Shown here piece by piece: positions 10,619 through 20,196 of a stretch of DNA of 64,000 nt. Both the position numbers and the translations under genes were made by a program. The DNA lies in the NCBI GenBank assembly GCA_013388685.1, contig JACAET010000035.1, forward strand, positions 55,450 to 119,449, read 5' to 3'. Each line of letters opens with the position of its first letter. Position 1 is the stretch's first letter. The notes beneath the pieces are model-generated. The model was not told where the DNA came from, searched no databases, and saw only the letters and a program-made list of their open reading frames with translations. This DNA is from Chloroflexota bacterium (GTDB taxonomy: Bacteria; Chloroflexota; Anaerolineae; Anaerolineales; Villigracilaceae).

Positions 10619-11080
10619 ATGCCAGGACGATTGATCATTCGTACATACCAGCCGGAGGATTTCGATGCTGTTACCATTCTGTGGCGTATCGCGCGCGAAA
10701 AATCCCTGCCGGGCTTTCAGTGTCAAAAGGGTCATTTCTTTTATGAAGATCGAGATTATTTTCGAGATCGAATCCTGACAAAGAACGAGGTCTGGGTGGC
10801 TGGGTTTGCTGAACGCCCCGTGGCGTTTATCGCAATGCAAAATGATTTTATCGATCAGTTGTATGTTCATCCCGATTATTGGCGGCAGGGGATTGGGATA
10901 TGTCTGTTGAATTTTGCGAAAGAACGATCCCCCAAACATTTGTGGCTTTATACACTGCAGATAAATATTAATGCGCGTGCATTTTATGAAAAGAACGGAT
11001 TTACTGCGGAAAGATTCGGTTTCAGCGATCCGCCGGAGAACGAGCCGGATGTGGAATACCACTGGCTGTCTAATTCCTGA
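10619..11080 (+). CDS. GNAT family N-acetyltransferase
   Basis: 153 residues. The GNAT fold is visible: N-terminal IIRTYQPEDFDAVTILW, the acetyl-CoA pyrophosphate loop region DQLYVHPDYWRQGIGICLLNFA (R-Q-G-I-G), and the C-terminal NINARAFYEKNGFTAERFG helix-strand. It should transfer an acetyl group from acetyl-CoA to an amine; the acceptor cannot be told. It stands alone between a terminator and a hairpin-rich spacer. Confidence 0.88.
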   Translation: MPGRLIIRTYQPEDFDAVTILWRIAREKSLPGFQCQKGHFFYEDRDYFRDRILTKNEVWVAGFAERPVAFIAMQNDFIDQLYVHPDYWRQGIGICLLNFAKERSPKHLWLYTLQININARAFYEKNGFTAERFGFSDPPENEPDVEYHWLSNS

Positions 11081-11082
11081 CC

Positions 11083-11188
11083 CTGCCTTTACAGGGGCGC
11101 GAAACCGCCTTGCGCGGAGCGTTCTGAATCTCCCCCGGTTGGGTCGTGTTCGGAGGATGTTCCCCGGGCGGACTCAAGGCGAGTCCGC
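11083..11188. repeat. Hairpin-rich spacer upstream of alr
   Basis: Contains consecutive small inverted repeats, the clearest being a perfect 8-bp stem GCGGACTC / GAGTCCGC at 11168-11188. The style resembles the stem-loop chains at 41566-41836 and 45122-45246, which use the same GTCCGC element, but the overall alignment is weak. Confidence 0.35.
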
Positions 11189-11211
11189 GAGACAAGAATG
11201 ATGATGTTGTT

Positions 11212-12321
11212 ATGTCGAATTTCATTCGTCCCGTTTACCTCGAAGTTGATCTTTCTCAATTGAGAAGGAACCTGGAAGCCATTCGCGCGCGTGTGGGTTC
11301 GGTGAAAATCATGCCGATGGTGAAGGCGAATGCGTATGGTCACGGGGTGGAAGGTGTTGCCCCTTTCATCGAGCCGTATGTGGATTATTTTGGCGTGGCT
11401 ATCCTTGAAGAGGGTATCCAGTTACGAAAACTAGGGATAAAAAAACCGATACTTGTGGCAGGCGGCACGTTGCCGGAACAGGTTCCATACTTTGCAGAGT
11501 ACGATCTGACCTTGACAGGCTCGTCTGTGGAACTTTTGGATGCCGCTGAGCAAGTCGCACGAAATTCTGGCAGGCGTATCGTTACTCACCTGAAAATCGA
11601 TACCGGCATGGAAAGGGTGGGGGTGCGGGAATATGAAGCGGAGTGGTTGATTCGAAAATCTGCGGCGTGTAGTCACTTAATCGTGGAGGGAATATATACC
11701 CACCTTGCCAATGCGGAATCGGCGGATAAAATGCATGCCCGCTTGCAATTGAAACGATTCCGGGAAGTTCTCGAGGTGTATGGCAGGTTGAATCTGCCGG
11801 TCCCCCCGATCAGGCATGTTTGCAATTCGGGAGGAATTCTCAATCTCCCTGAGGCGTATTTTGAGATGGTTCGACCCGGGATATTATTTTATGGTGTGTA
11901 CCCGGGTGCGGAGGTAGACCGGATGATTCCCGTACAGCCCGCACTTACCTGGCGCGCAAAGGTGTCCTATTCGAAACGAACGCGCCCCGGGCGAAGCGTC
12001 AGTTATGGGTCGTTGTGGCAGGCTGAGGTCGAGACCCGAATCGTCACCATCCCGTGCGGCTATGCCGATGGTTATTTCAGGCGTATGACGAATCGCTCCC
12101 AAGTCGTCATCCATGGAAGGAAGTATCCACAGGTGGGACGCATTTGTATGGATCAGTTTATGGTGAACGTGGGCGAGGCGGATGTGCGCGTCGGCGACGA
12201 GGCGATTTTGCTGGGGCAGGGTATTACGGTGGAGGATTTTGCGGAATGGACGGGGACGAATGAATATGAAGTGCTAACGAGCATCGGCGCCCGCGTGCCG
12301 CGCGTGTACGTCGCAGAGTAA
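11212..12321 (+). CDS. alr: Alanine racemase
   Basis: 369 residues. The PLP lysine is K38 in the motif MVKANAYGHG, and the second catalytic base is Y265 in SVSYGSLWQ, both at standard positions. The enzyme makes D-alanine for peptidoglycan. The ATG at 11212 (MSNFIRPVYLEVDLSQL) fits the family; an in-frame start further upstream would add a non-homologous extension coded by the hairpin spacer. lspA follows after 33 bp. Confidence 0.96.
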   Translation: MSNFIRPVYLEVDLSQLRRNLEAIRARVGSVKIMPMVKANAYGHGVEGVAPFIEPYVDYFGVAILEEGIQLRKLGIKKPILVAGGTLPEQVPYFAEYDLTLTGSSVELLDAAEQVARNSGRRIVTHLKIDTGMERVGVREYEAEWLIRKSAACSHLIVEGIYTHLANAESADKMHARLQLKRFREVLEVYGRLNLPVPPIRHVCNSGGILNLPEAYFEMVRPGILFYGVYPGAEVDRMIPVQPALTWRAKVSYSKRTRPGRSVSYGSLWQAEVETRIVTIPCGYADGYFRRMTNRSQVVIHGRKYPQVGRICMDQFMVNVGEADVRVGDEAILLGQGITVEDFAEWTGTNEYEVLTSIGARVPRVYVAE

Positions 12322-12354
12322 TGGTAGAATGGGTCGGCTTATTCGAGGTGACGA

Positions 12355-12909
12355 GTGATCAATTTGATACGCAAATACTGGCAGATTCTCGGCATTGCAT
12401 TTCTGATCGTATGGTTCGATCAATGGACGAAAAACCTGGTGCGTGTGAACATTCCGCTGGGCGGTACGTGGCTTCCCCCATCTTTGGAATGGCTTCAGCC
12501 CTATGCGCGTATTGTCCATTGGTATAACACGGGCGCGGCGTTTGGTGTTTTTCAACAGGGGGGCATGGTTTTTACCGTGCTCGCATTTCTCGTGATCGGA
12601 TTGATCCTTTACTATTATCCGCAGGTCGAAAAGGCGGATTGGTCTTTGCGTATTGCCATGAGCATGCAATTGGGAGGGGCGCTCGGCAATCTGATCGACC
12701 GACTCACCATTGGGCATGTGACGGATTTTATTTCCGTCGGGACTTTTCCCGTGTTCAATCTGGCGGACGCGAGCATCACCGTCGGCGCGGCGGTCTTGTT
12801 CCTGGGTATTTGGATTGCGGAAAGAGCTGGCAGCCGCAAACGGCGGGAACCCCTCGCGCCGGAGATGCCGCCTTCAGGCGACGCGCCGAACGAAGCGACG
12901 AGTGAGTGA
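12355..12909 (+). CDS. lspA: Lipoprotein signal peptidase (signal peptidase II)
   Basis: 184 residues with four hydrophobic segments (about 8-25, 68-90, 97-115, 135-155). The family motifs VHWYNTGAAFGVF, GGALGNLIDRL and VFNLADASI carry the two catalytic aspartates. It is an integral membrane aspartyl protease that removes signal peptides from diacylated prolipoproteins; lgt in this window supplies the preceding step. Start is GTG. The last 8 bp overlap rluD. Confidence 0.95.
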   Translation: MINLIRKYWQILGIAFLIVWFDQWTKNLVRVNIPLGGTWLPPSLEWLQPYARIVHWYNTGAAFGVFQQGGMVFTVLAFLVIGLILYYYPQVEKADWSLRIAMSMQLGGALGNLIDRLTIGHVTDFISVGTFPVFNLADASITVGAAVLFLGIWIAERAGSRKRREPLAPEMPPSGDAPNEATSE

Positions 12910-13822
12910 GACCGTATTGAATTTTCGTTTCGACAAAGAGGCTCCTGAACGGCTCGATAAATTCCTGGTGGGGCTGTTACCGGAGTTTTCGCGTTCCCGG
13001 ATTCAGAGATTGATCGCAAGCGGTTTGGTGGAGGTGAACGGTCGCGCGGCGTGGAAGGCTGGTCAACCGTTGGAAGCCGGTTCCACCGTGACGGTTCGGG
13101 TTCCCCCCGCCGCTCCGACAAGCCTGATTGCCGAGGATATTCCGCTCGACATTGTATTCGAAAACGAAGATTTGATTGTGGTCAATAAACCGGCCGGTAT
13201 GGTTGTCCACCCGGCGGCGGGTCATTCTTCGGGGACGCTGGTCCACGCGATACTCGGATATGCGCCCCCCCTCGAGGGGATTGGCGGCGAGGAACGCCCC
13301 GGTGTCGTCCATCGTCTCGATAAGGAGACTTCGGGGTTGATCCTTCTGGCAAAAAACGAACGCGCTCACCGCTGGTTGCAGGATCAGTTCCGCTTGCGAA
13401 AGGTGGAGAAGACCTATCTCGCGCTTGTCGAGGGCAAACCACCGACTCCTTCGGGTCGAGTCGAGGCATACATTGGGCGCGATCCAAAACAAAGAAGGAA
13501 GATGGCAATTGTTTCGGAGAAGCAGGGACGTGAAGCGGTCTCGGAATATAAAACGGTCGAAGAATTCGAAAACCATACGTTGTTGGAATTTCATCCGCAT
13601 ACCGGGCGAACACACCAGATACGATTGCATTGCGCCTTTCTACGGTGCCCCATCGTGGGGGATACGGTGTATGGAAGGAAGCGCCCGACAATCAGTATCG
13701 GGAGGCATTTTCTTCACGCGTACCGTCTAAGAATCCTTTTACCAAATGAAAAGGAGCCGAGGCAGTTTGAGGCGCCTCTGCCCGAAGAATTGAGGCTGGT
13801 CTTGAACGCTTTGCGGTCTTGA
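12902..13822 (+). CDS. rluD: RluA/RluD family 23S rRNA pseudouridine synthase
   Basis: 306 residues. An N-terminal S4 RNA-binding domain ([32 protein letters not shown]) precedes the catalytic domain with [10 protein letters not shown] and HRLDKETSG, where the aspartate near residue 140 is the catalytic residue; [11 protein letters not shown] and DTVYG follow. It isomerises uridines in large-subunit rRNA. The GTG at 12902 overlaps the lspA end, the common lspA-rluD coupling; a longer upstream start is not supported by homology. Confidence 0.94.
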   Translation: MSETVLNFRFDKEAPERLDKFLVGLLPEFSRSRIQRLIASGLVEVNGRAAWKAGQPLEAGSTVTVRVPPAAPTSLIAEDIPLDIVFENEDLIVVNKPAGMVVHPAAGHSSGTLVHAILGYAPPLEGIGGEERPGVVHRLDKETSGLILLAKNERAHRWLQDQFRLRKVEKTYLALVEGKPPTPSGRVEAYIGRDPKQRRKMAIVSEKQGREAVSEYKTVEEFENHTLLEFHPHTGRTHQIRLHCAFLRCPIVGDTVYGRKRPTISIGRHFLHAYRLRILLPNEKEPRQFEAPLPEELRLVLNALRS

Positions 13823-13898
13823 GCCTTGTGGGACTGTCATGATGGACCCGCACAGCCCAACATGGCTCGAACTATGACCGGCGCTCGAGGAGAATCGC

Positions 13899-14936
13899 AT
13901 GGAATTGATAGACCTTCGTTCGGATACCGTAACCAAGCCGACGCCCGAAATGCGCGAGGCAATGGCGGAGGCTGAGGTGGGGGATGATGTCTTTGGCGAC
14001 GACCCGACCGTCAACAGGCTGGAGGCGATGGCGGCGAACATCCTGGGTAAGGAAGCCGCCCTCTTTGTCCCTTCGGGAACGATGGGAAACCTGCTGGCTT
14101 TGCTGGTACACTGTCAGCGGGGCGACGAGGTCATTTTGGGGAGCAAGTCTCACATCTATTTGAACGAAGCGGGCGGGATGTCCGCTTTGGGCGGAATTCA
14201 GCCTTGTCCGGTCCCGAATCAAACAGACGGGACGCTTGCGCTTGAAGATATTCTCGATTCGATCCGAAGTGAAGATGTGCATCACCCCATCACCCGTTTG
14301 ATTTGTCTTGAAAACACCCAGAATATCTGTGGCGGCGTTCCTTTGACGGCCGAGTATACGCGTCGGGTGGGCGCGATTGCGCGCGAGAATCGCCTTGCGT
14401 TGCACATTGACGGCGCGCGCATTTTCAACTCGGCTGTCGCCCAACATACGACCGCGCAGGAATTGACGGCTCCCGCGGATTCGGTCATGTTTTGCTTGAG
14501 CAAGGGACTGGCTTCCCCCATTGGCTCGCTGCTTGTCGGAAGCGGGAAATTCATTGCACGAGCGCGCCATTTGCGCAAAATGCTGGGAGGCGGAATGCGG
14601 CAGGTGGGAGTGATTGCCGCGGCTGGAATCGTTTCACTGGAAAAGATGACATCCCGTTTGGGGGAGGATCATGAACGAGCGCGGAAACTTGCCAGCGGAT
14701 TGCGCCCGATGCGAGGCGTTATCCTGGATCCGGGCTCGCCGTTTACCAATATGGTCTACTTTACCCTGGCTGACGAGATTCCTTTGGACGCCTGGCAGGT
14801 GGCGGAAAAAATGAAGGTGTTCGGTGTTTTGGTTGAGCCAGACGACCGGCGTCGTTTTCGTCTGGTAACGCATTACTGGATAGACGATGCCGCCGTGGAG
14901 ACGGCTGTATCGGCTTTCCGGCGCGTACTGGGTTGA
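13899..14936 (+). CDS. ltaE: Low-specificity L-threonine aldolase
   Basis: 345 residues, normal length for this PLP fold type I family. It begins [19 protein letters not shown] and has [28 protein letters not shown] and the PLP lysine K202 in [12 protein letters not shown]. It cleaves L-threonine or allo-threonine to glycine and acetaldehyde. It ends 28 bp before the convergent GGDEF gene; no obvious terminator is seen between them. Confidence 0.95.
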   Translation: MELIDLRSDTVTKPTPEMREAMAEAEVGDDVFGDDPTVNRLEAMAANILGKEAALFVPSGTMGNLLALLVHCQRGDEVILGSKSHIYLNEAGGMSALGGIQPCPVPNQTDGTLALEDILDSIRSEDVHHPITRLICLENTQNICGGVPLTAEYTRRVGAIARENRLALHIDGARIFNSAVAQHTTAQELTAPADSVMFCLSKGLASPIGSLLVGSGKFIARARHLRKMLGGGMRQVGVIAAAGIVSLEKMTSRLGEDHERARKLASGLRPMRGVILDPGSPFTNMVYFTLADEIPLDAWQVAEKMKVFGVLVEPDDRRRFRLVTHYWIDDAAVETAVSAFRRVLG

Positions 14937-14964
14937 TTCATGCCGGATGAGTGAAACCCCGGGC

Positions 14965-16503
14965 TTACTCCTGCCAGAATTCTTTCCCCGGTTCGATCTG
15001 GTTTCTGCCCCTTCCCTTGGCGACGTATAAGCGTTTGTCTGCAACGTCAATTAGGCGGTAGATTTCATTCGCCTCGCTCGGATATACGGCAATTCCCTGG
15101 CTTACGGTCGGGATGGGAACGGTACGACGGTCGCGGTCCTCCACGCGCAGGCTTCTCATGGTTTCGCCGATTCTCCTGGCGATTTGATATGCCTGGCCGC
15201 CGGAGGCGCCCGGCAGTGAAATGACGAATTCCTCGCCGCCCCATCTGCCGACGGCATCCGTTTGCTTGATATTGCGCTGTACGGCTGTGCAGAGAGAAGT
15301 CAAAATGCGGTCGCCCACCAGATGACCATATGTATCGTTATATTGCTTGAAGTAATCAATATCCAGCATGATCAGGCTGAGCGGCGTTTTGGATTGTAAG
15401 GCTTCCTCCGCCTGTTCGGCGAGCCGTTTGAGAAAATAACCGTGATTGAAGACGCCTGTCAGGCTGTCCAGTTGCGCCTGTTTTTCCACCTGGGCGTGGC
15501 GAATCGAGTTGTCGAGCGCCAGGGTCACGTGCTGACCGAGGCTGGCGAGAAGCTGCAGGTCGGCGCGGTCAAAGGCATTGGCTGTATAGGATGCCAGCGC
15601 CAGAATGCCGGTCACATTTTCGGCTTTGAGCGGTACGCCAACCCATGCGAGACTCGCTTTTTCTTTGCCGATGATGTAACTTTCAACGCCTTCCAACCCC
15701 ACCTCCTCTCTCATATCCGGCAGAAACAATTCCTTTTGGTTCTTGATCACCCAGCCGGAAAGCGTCCCTTCGAGCGGGACTTGCATCCCGGTGAAATATT
15801 CTCCTTCATCGTAAAAAAGTTCGAGTTGGATCACGTCGTCGCGCAGGATGCCGATGAAATACGTATCCGCCTCCAGCGCCTCCTGGATGGTTGTTTTCAA
15901 CAAAGAAAGCGTTGTCTCGGTATCGAGGGTTTGCATGATCTGGCGGCTGAAGTTGTTGATTGTCTCCAGCCTGTGGATATTCTCCTGCGTGGTATCTTTG
16001 ATGCGCACGATGACTTCGACGACAACGATGGAAATCAGAAAAGGAGTGCTGTATCCGACAAGAGGATCGAGAGCTCTCAACAGCGGTAATTTTACCGGCA
16101 GACTGATTGTCGCAAGCAGGAGCAGAATCAGATAGGCGTAGGAACGCCCCGAGATTGTCGCCATCACGACGGCGCTGAACACCGTCAGCAGATACAGAAC
16201 TTCGATCATGGCGTCGGGCAGGAGAAGGGTGAGGATGCCAAGCCCAAGCCCTGTGAGGAGCGAGTTCATCAGGCGGTATGTTCCGGCGCGGAAAGTGGAG
16301 CGCACGATCAGCGTATGACCGGTCAAGATATAAACGATTCCAAGCCCGCCGAACACCGCCAGCAGGGAATTCCCCTTCGGTTTTTCCAACAGGGCTGTTG
16401 CGACCACACCGCCCAGAATGACGATGGTGACGATGGTCAAAGGGGTAATGAAGCGCCTGATCTCATGCGGGGCAAATGAAGTGACGGGTCTTGTATTTTT
16501 CAC
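14965..16503 (-). CDS. Membrane GAF-GGDEF diguanylate cyclase
   Basis: 512 residues. Residues 15-170 hold five to six hydrophobic helices, 185-340 a GAF sensor domain, and 350-505 a GGDEF domain with an intact active motif (GRWGGEEF) and QLDSLTGVFNHGYF at its start, so it should make cyclic-di-GMP from GTP. The GTG at 16503 has GGGGGAAG upstream and overlaps the HD-GYP gene stop by 4 bp (GTGA); longer frames run into the neighbour's coding region. The pair therefore links synthesis and degradation of the same messenger. Confidence 0.92.
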   Translation of the reverse strand: MKNTRPVTSFAPHEIRRFITPLTIVTIVILGGVVATALLEKPKGNSLLAVFGGLGIVYILTGHTLIVRSTFRAGTYRLMNSLLTGLGLGILTLLLPDAMIEVLYLLTVFSAVVMATISGRSYAYLILLLLATISLPVKLPLLRALDPLVGYSTPFLISIVVVEVIVRIKDTTQENIHRLETINNFSRQIMQTLDTETTLSLLKTTIQEALEADTYFIGILRDDVIQLELFYDEGEYFTGMQVPLEGTLSGWVIKNQKELFLPDMREEVGLEGVESYIIGKEKASLAWVGVPLKAENVTGILALASYTANAFDRADLQLLASLGQHVTLALDNSIRHAQVEKQAQLDSLTGVFNHGYFLKRLAEQAEEALQSKTPLSLIMLDIDYFKQYNDTYGHLVGDRILTSLCTAVQRNIKQTDAVGRWGGEEFVISLPGASGGQAYQIARRIGETMRSLRVEDRDRRTVPIPTVSQGIAVYPSEANEIYRLIDVADKRLYVAKGRGRNQIEPGKEFWQE

Positions 16504-19049
16504 GAAAGTCTTCCCCCTTCGACGAAATCGGCATAGGGAAGTTGCGACAGGGTTTCCACGACCTCCCGGTCGAAGAGAATCTCGGCTTGTTCCCGCAGAT
16601 ACTGCAGCGCCTCCTCCGGCGTGGATTTCTTTCTGTAACTGCGACTGCTGGTCAAGGCGTCGAATACATCCACGACGGCGAAAATTCGAGCGGCGATGGG
16701 AATTTCGCCGCCCTTGATGCCGAGCGGATACCCGCTGCCATCCCAGCGTTCGTGATGGTAACGGACAACCGACATGCTTTCCTGCAGGAAGGGAATTCTT
16801 TCGACGATACGCGCCCCGATTTCGGGATGAAGGCGCATGATCCGCCATTCGTCATCCGTTAATTTTCCGGGTTTGTGAAGGATGGTATCGCTGATGCCGA
16901 TTTTGCCGATATCGTGGAGGAGGGCGCCTCGTTCCAATGCCTTGAGTTGTTCGCTGTTGAGCCCAAGCTTTTCCCCCAACAGGCATGCCAGTCTGCTGAC
17001 GCGCATGCTGTGACCTTCCGTTTCCCGGTCGCGGGCATCCAGGGCAGACATGAGCGCCTTCAAGGTCTGGTCGTAGGTCTTTTCGAGCTCTTCATAGGCC
17101 GCTTCGATTTCACGCGCCTGCCGGCGCGATTCGGCGAGCAGAATTACACGCTCGAGCGTGACCGCCGCCTGATTTGCCAGGAGTTGTACGTTCGCAAAAT
17201 TCTGACCGCGGATTTCGGGAATCAACAGCCACAACGCGCCAACGGGACGCGACTTTGTCAGCAGGGGATAGCACGCCAGTTCGCCCTTTTCGGTCGTCAG
17301 GAACATGCTTTGCCTCATCTGGATCGCCTGGTAGATGATGTTCATGGGGTGTTCGCGGCGGGTATGAAAGCCCCGGGCGTCCAATTCGACCTCGGCTTGG
17401 ATGCTGCCTTCCGCCGTGATGAGGACAATGCCGGTTTCCATGGCATTGGCGGCTTTGTGCGCCGCCCGCGCAATCGTTTCTGCCGCCTTGTTCACATCCT
17501 CGGTCATGATCACATCCTCGCTCAGTTGCCGCAGCATGGAGGTGATGCTTTCCTTGTTCCTCAACTCCTGGTACAGCCATGCGCTTTCCACGGAGGCGGC
17601 GGCTTGTGCGCTGAGCAGGTCGGCAAGCGATTCGTCGCTTTCGGAGAAGAACATGCCTTCGTGTTTTCCAAAGGCAAGGATCGTACCAATGCTCAGGCGA
17701 TGCAGACGGATCGGTATCGCCAGTACGCTCCGCAGGTTTGTGCTATCAATATCCAGGTTGCTCTGGCGCGTGTATTTGCGCAGGTCGCGCACGCGAAACG
17801 GTTTTGCGGCGTTGAGCGCGGCTTGCAAAAGAGGCTCCTCGGCGGGCTTGTCCTGCAATGCTTTGAGCAGGCGCGGCGCGTCGCCGGCATGGGCTGTGCG
17901 TGAGTAGTCGCCCTGTTGATCGAGCAGAGTGACGAAGACGAAGCGGGCATCGAAGGTTTTACGCGACAGCAGGGCAATCTCTTGCACGGCGGCTTGCGGG
18001 TCCAGCAGGGTGGTCAGGGAGATGCCCGATTGGATGAGTTCCGTCAGGCGCTGGTGATGACTGGCGCGTTCCCAGGAGCGCATCAGTTCGGTGGCAACGC
18101 CTTCCACACTGGCAATATCCATGTTGTTGAAGGCATAGGAGAGATCGGAACGCACTTCCAGGATGCCCATGAGTTGACCGTGCGAGACAAGCGGCGCAAG
18201 AATGATGGAGCGGGTTTTCTCATTGTTGATGGCGATGAAATCGGGGTCGAGGGTCGTGTCGTTGACGATGATGGTTTTCTTTTGGTGGACAAGACGACCA
18301 TAAAGCCCTTTGCCTGCCTCCTGGCGGTAGCCGGGCGGAATGATGCCGGTCATGGGACCGCTGGAAACCAGCGCAACGAATTCCTTTTTGTCTGCGTCAT
18401 AGGTCATCAGGGAAACGATGGTGCATTTTATGGCGCGTTCCAGCGAGTTAACGGCAAGTTGCGCGGCAATAGGCGGGTCGAGTTCCTGATTGAGTTGTTG
18501 GCTTAACTCGATCAAGTGGGTTAACTGGGCGGTGCGTTGTTTTTCGGCGTTGAGTTTTCTCTCTGCAATTGCCGCTTGTTCCTTGAGCGCCTCGATGTTT
18601 TGCATATCGTTGAGCAGGCGCGCGGCTTCCAGTTCCTTTTCTCGCAGTCGGGCTTCGATGACCTCCGTCAACGACGGCGATGCGGTGTTGGCGAGAATGC
18701 CATAGACGGTCAGGGCGGTGATCAGGCTGGTAAGGACGAATCCGCCCACCCGTACGAACGAAGCGGAAGAGTCCGAAAGCAGAAAGATGCCGATGACGAT
18801 GATCGCCTGATTCAAGATGAAGTGAGCGTTGCCGCGCCATCCTACATTGAGGGATCGGATGGCGGAGACCGTCCAGATGGTGGCAATCGCGAAGAGCGTC
18901 ACGCCCACAGCAACAATCCCCCAATCGGGCAGAGGCAGGTAAGGCGCCAGGTTGTCGGGCAGAATGAGAAAGCCTTGGGCGACGATGGATACCACCCCGG
19001 CGGCGATGAGTTGTATTTGGTGGGTTCGATTCAATTTCAAGATTGCCAT
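16500..19049 (-). CDS. Membrane multi-GAF HD-GYP cyclic-di-GMP phosphodiesterase
   Basis: 849 residues. Four N-terminal membrane helices (about 12-32, 42-62, 80-96, 103-125), a coiled coil (130-195), three GAF domains (about 195-330, 335-490, 495-650) and a C-terminal HD-GYP domain with DARDRETEGHSMRVSRLA, LLHDIGKIG, YHHERWDGSGYP and ARIFAVVDVFDAL all intact. The expected activity is hydrolysis of cyclic-di-GMP. The start lacks a ribosome site, but TAAAAT lies only 11 bases upstream, so the mRNA may be nearly leaderless. Confidence 0.92.
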   Translation of the reverse strand: MAILKLNRTHQIQLIAAGVVSIVAQGFLILPDNLAPYLPLPDWGIVAVGVTLFAIATIWTVSAIRSLNVGWRGNAHFILNQAIIVIGIFLLSDSSASFVRVGGFVLTSLITALTVYGILANTASPSLTEVIEARLREKELEAARLLNDMQNIEALKEQAAIAERKLNAEKQRTAQLTHLIELSQQLNQELDPPIAAQLAVNSLERAIKCTIVSLMTYDADKKEFVALVSSGPMTGIIPPGYRQEAGKGLYGRLVHQKKTIIVNDTTLDPDFIAINNEKTRSIILAPLVSHGQLMGILEVRSDLSYAFNNMDIASVEGVATELMRSWERASHHQRLTELIQSGISLTTLLDPQAAVQEIALLSRKTFDARFVFVTLLDQQGDYSRTAHAGDAPRLLKALQDKPAEEPLLQAALNAAKPFRVRDLRKYTRQSNLDIDSTNLRSVLAIPIRLHRLSIGTILAFGKHEGMFFSESDESLADLLSAQAAASVESAWLYQELRNKESITSMLRQLSEDVIMTEDVNKAAETIARAAHKAANAMETGIVLITAEGSIQAEVELDARGFHTRREHPMNIIYQAIQMRQSMFLTTEKGELACYPLLTKSRPVGALWLLIPEIRGQNFANVQLLANQAAVTLERVILLAESRRQAREIEAAYEELEKTYDQTLKALMSALDARDRETEGHSMRVSRLACLLGEKLGLNSEQLKALERGALLHDIGKIGISDTILHKPGKLTDDEWRIMRLHPEIGARIVERIPFLQESMSVVRYHHERWDGSGYPLGIKGGEIPIAARIFAVVDVFDALTSSRSYRKKSTPEEALQYLREQAEILFDREVVETLSQLPYADFVEGGRLS

Positions 19050-19097
19050 ACGGTATGTGTATTTTAACCTGCATGACTATGCCATTTGAGATGGGTT

Positions 19098-19115
19098 ACT
19101 TACAACGTTGCAAGT
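19098..19115. promoter_or_regulatory. Palindromic operator candidate between divergent genes
   Basis: ACTTACAAC / GTTGCAAGT is an 18-bp inverted repeat with one mismatch and no spacer, about 50 bp upstream of the HD-GYP gene. Size and symmetry suit a dimeric DNA-binding regulator; the regulator is unknown. Confidence 0.4.
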
Positions 19116-19279
19116 TAGGTGTTGGTTCGAACGACCAGCGGAAATGCAGAACCGTGTTCATGAAAGACCTGCGTCACTTGCGCGTGGCGCGCCGTGGCAC
19201 ATTCGAAGATGGAGATCGCCTCATACGCGCGTTCGTGAAGTACAAAGTATCCTGCAGGATGGTTGCGTAACATCAGTGA

Positions 19280-19285
19280 TATAAT
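19280..19285 (+). promoter_or_regulatory. -10 element of purine nucleoside phosphorylase promoter
   Basis: Consensus TATAAT followed by a T-run; no good -35. It implies that in-frame start codons upstream of about 19290 are not used. Confidence 0.45.
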
Positions 19286-19310
19286 TTTTTGCGAATGCAA
19301 TGAAGGGGCA

Positions 19311-20180
19311 ATGACCCTTATCGTATCTGAAAAGAAAAATCATATGGACAAATACATTACACTGCAACAAATTGACGAGGCAACAGGGGCAATACGCGGG
19401 CGCACCTCCCATCAACCGCGTGTTGGATTGATTCTCGGTTCGGGTCTTAACGCTTTGGCTGATTCCGTCCAAAAAGCCGATTTTATCCCTTTCGGCGATC
19501 TGCCTCATTGGCCCCGTTCCACAGTTCCCGGGCATGCGGGCAGGCTTGTCATCGGCGAGCTGGCGGGACAGACGGTTTTTGTCATGCAGGGGCGCGTGCA
19601 TTACTATGAAGGTTACAGCATGTCGCAGGTCACTCTGCCTGTGCGCGTGATGCAGAGACTCGGTTTGGAAATGTTGTTTGTAACCAATGCGGCGGGCGGA
19701 ATCAACCCTGAGTTTGTCCCCGGCGACGTGATGTTGATCACCGATAACTTGAATTTGGTGGGAATGTCCGGCGCAAACCCGCTCATGGGACCGAACATTG
19801 ACGAACTCGGTCCGCGTTTTCCGGATATGAGCCGTGCCTATGACCCGGATTTGATGAACCTCGCCAGGAAGGTTGCGCGGGAACGGAACATTCCCCTGCG
19901 CGAGGGCGTGTATTGCGGCTTGAGCGGTCCCTCGTTCGAAAGCCCTGCCGACCTGCGTTTTCTGCGCATGGCGGGAGCGGACGCTGTGGGGATGTCCACC
20001 GTGCCGGAGGTGATTGTGGCGCGTCATGGCGGTTTGCGTGTGCTGGGCTTTTCGGGCATCAGCAATAAAGCCAATTTGGACGGTTCGACCCTGACGACGC
20101 ACGAAGAGGTCATCGAAGCGGGCAAGGTGATCACTCCCAAAATCGAAACCATCGTACGCGGCGTGTTGCGTTCTTTGTAG
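19311..20180 (+). CDS. punA: Purine nucleoside phosphorylase (trimeric type)
   Basis: 289 residues from the ATG at 19311, which has AAGGGG just upstream; a second ATG at 19344 (MDKYITLQQIDEATG) also fits family length. Motifs: GLILGSGLNALAD, VPGHAGRLVIGEL, FVTNAAGGINP, GLSGPSFESPADLRFLRMAGADAVGMSTVPEVIVARH and FSGISNKA, all typical of the trimeric guanosine/inosine phosphorylases. It releases purine base and ribose-1-phosphate. It is the first gene of a long plus-strand run. Confidence 0.93.
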   Translation: MTLIVSEKKNHMDKYITLQQIDEATGAIRGRTSHQPRVGLILGSGLNALADSVQKADFIPFGDLPHWPRSTVPGHAGRLVIGELAGQTVFVMQGRVHYYEGYSMSQVTLPVRVMQRLGLEMLFVTNAAGGINPEFVPGDVMLITDNLNLVGMSGANPLMGPNIDELGPRFPDMSRAYDPDLMNLARKVARERNIPLREGVYCGLSGPSFESPADLRFLRMAGADAVGMSTVPEVIVARHGGLRVLGFSGISNKANLDGSTLTTHEEVIEAGKVITPKIETIVRGVLRSL

Positions 20181-20196
20181 GTTGGTCCAACCTGTC

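Noticed and set aside
11083..11188. A third full copy of the stem-loop chain repeat
   Set aside because: Shares the hairpin style and the GTCCGC element but does not align along its length, so it is listed only as a low-confidence hairpin-rich spacer.
16504..16848. N-terminal extension of the GGDEF protein up to 16848
   Set aside because: This part is the HD-GYP coding region read in another frame; the GTG at 16503 with the GTGA overlap is the sensible start.
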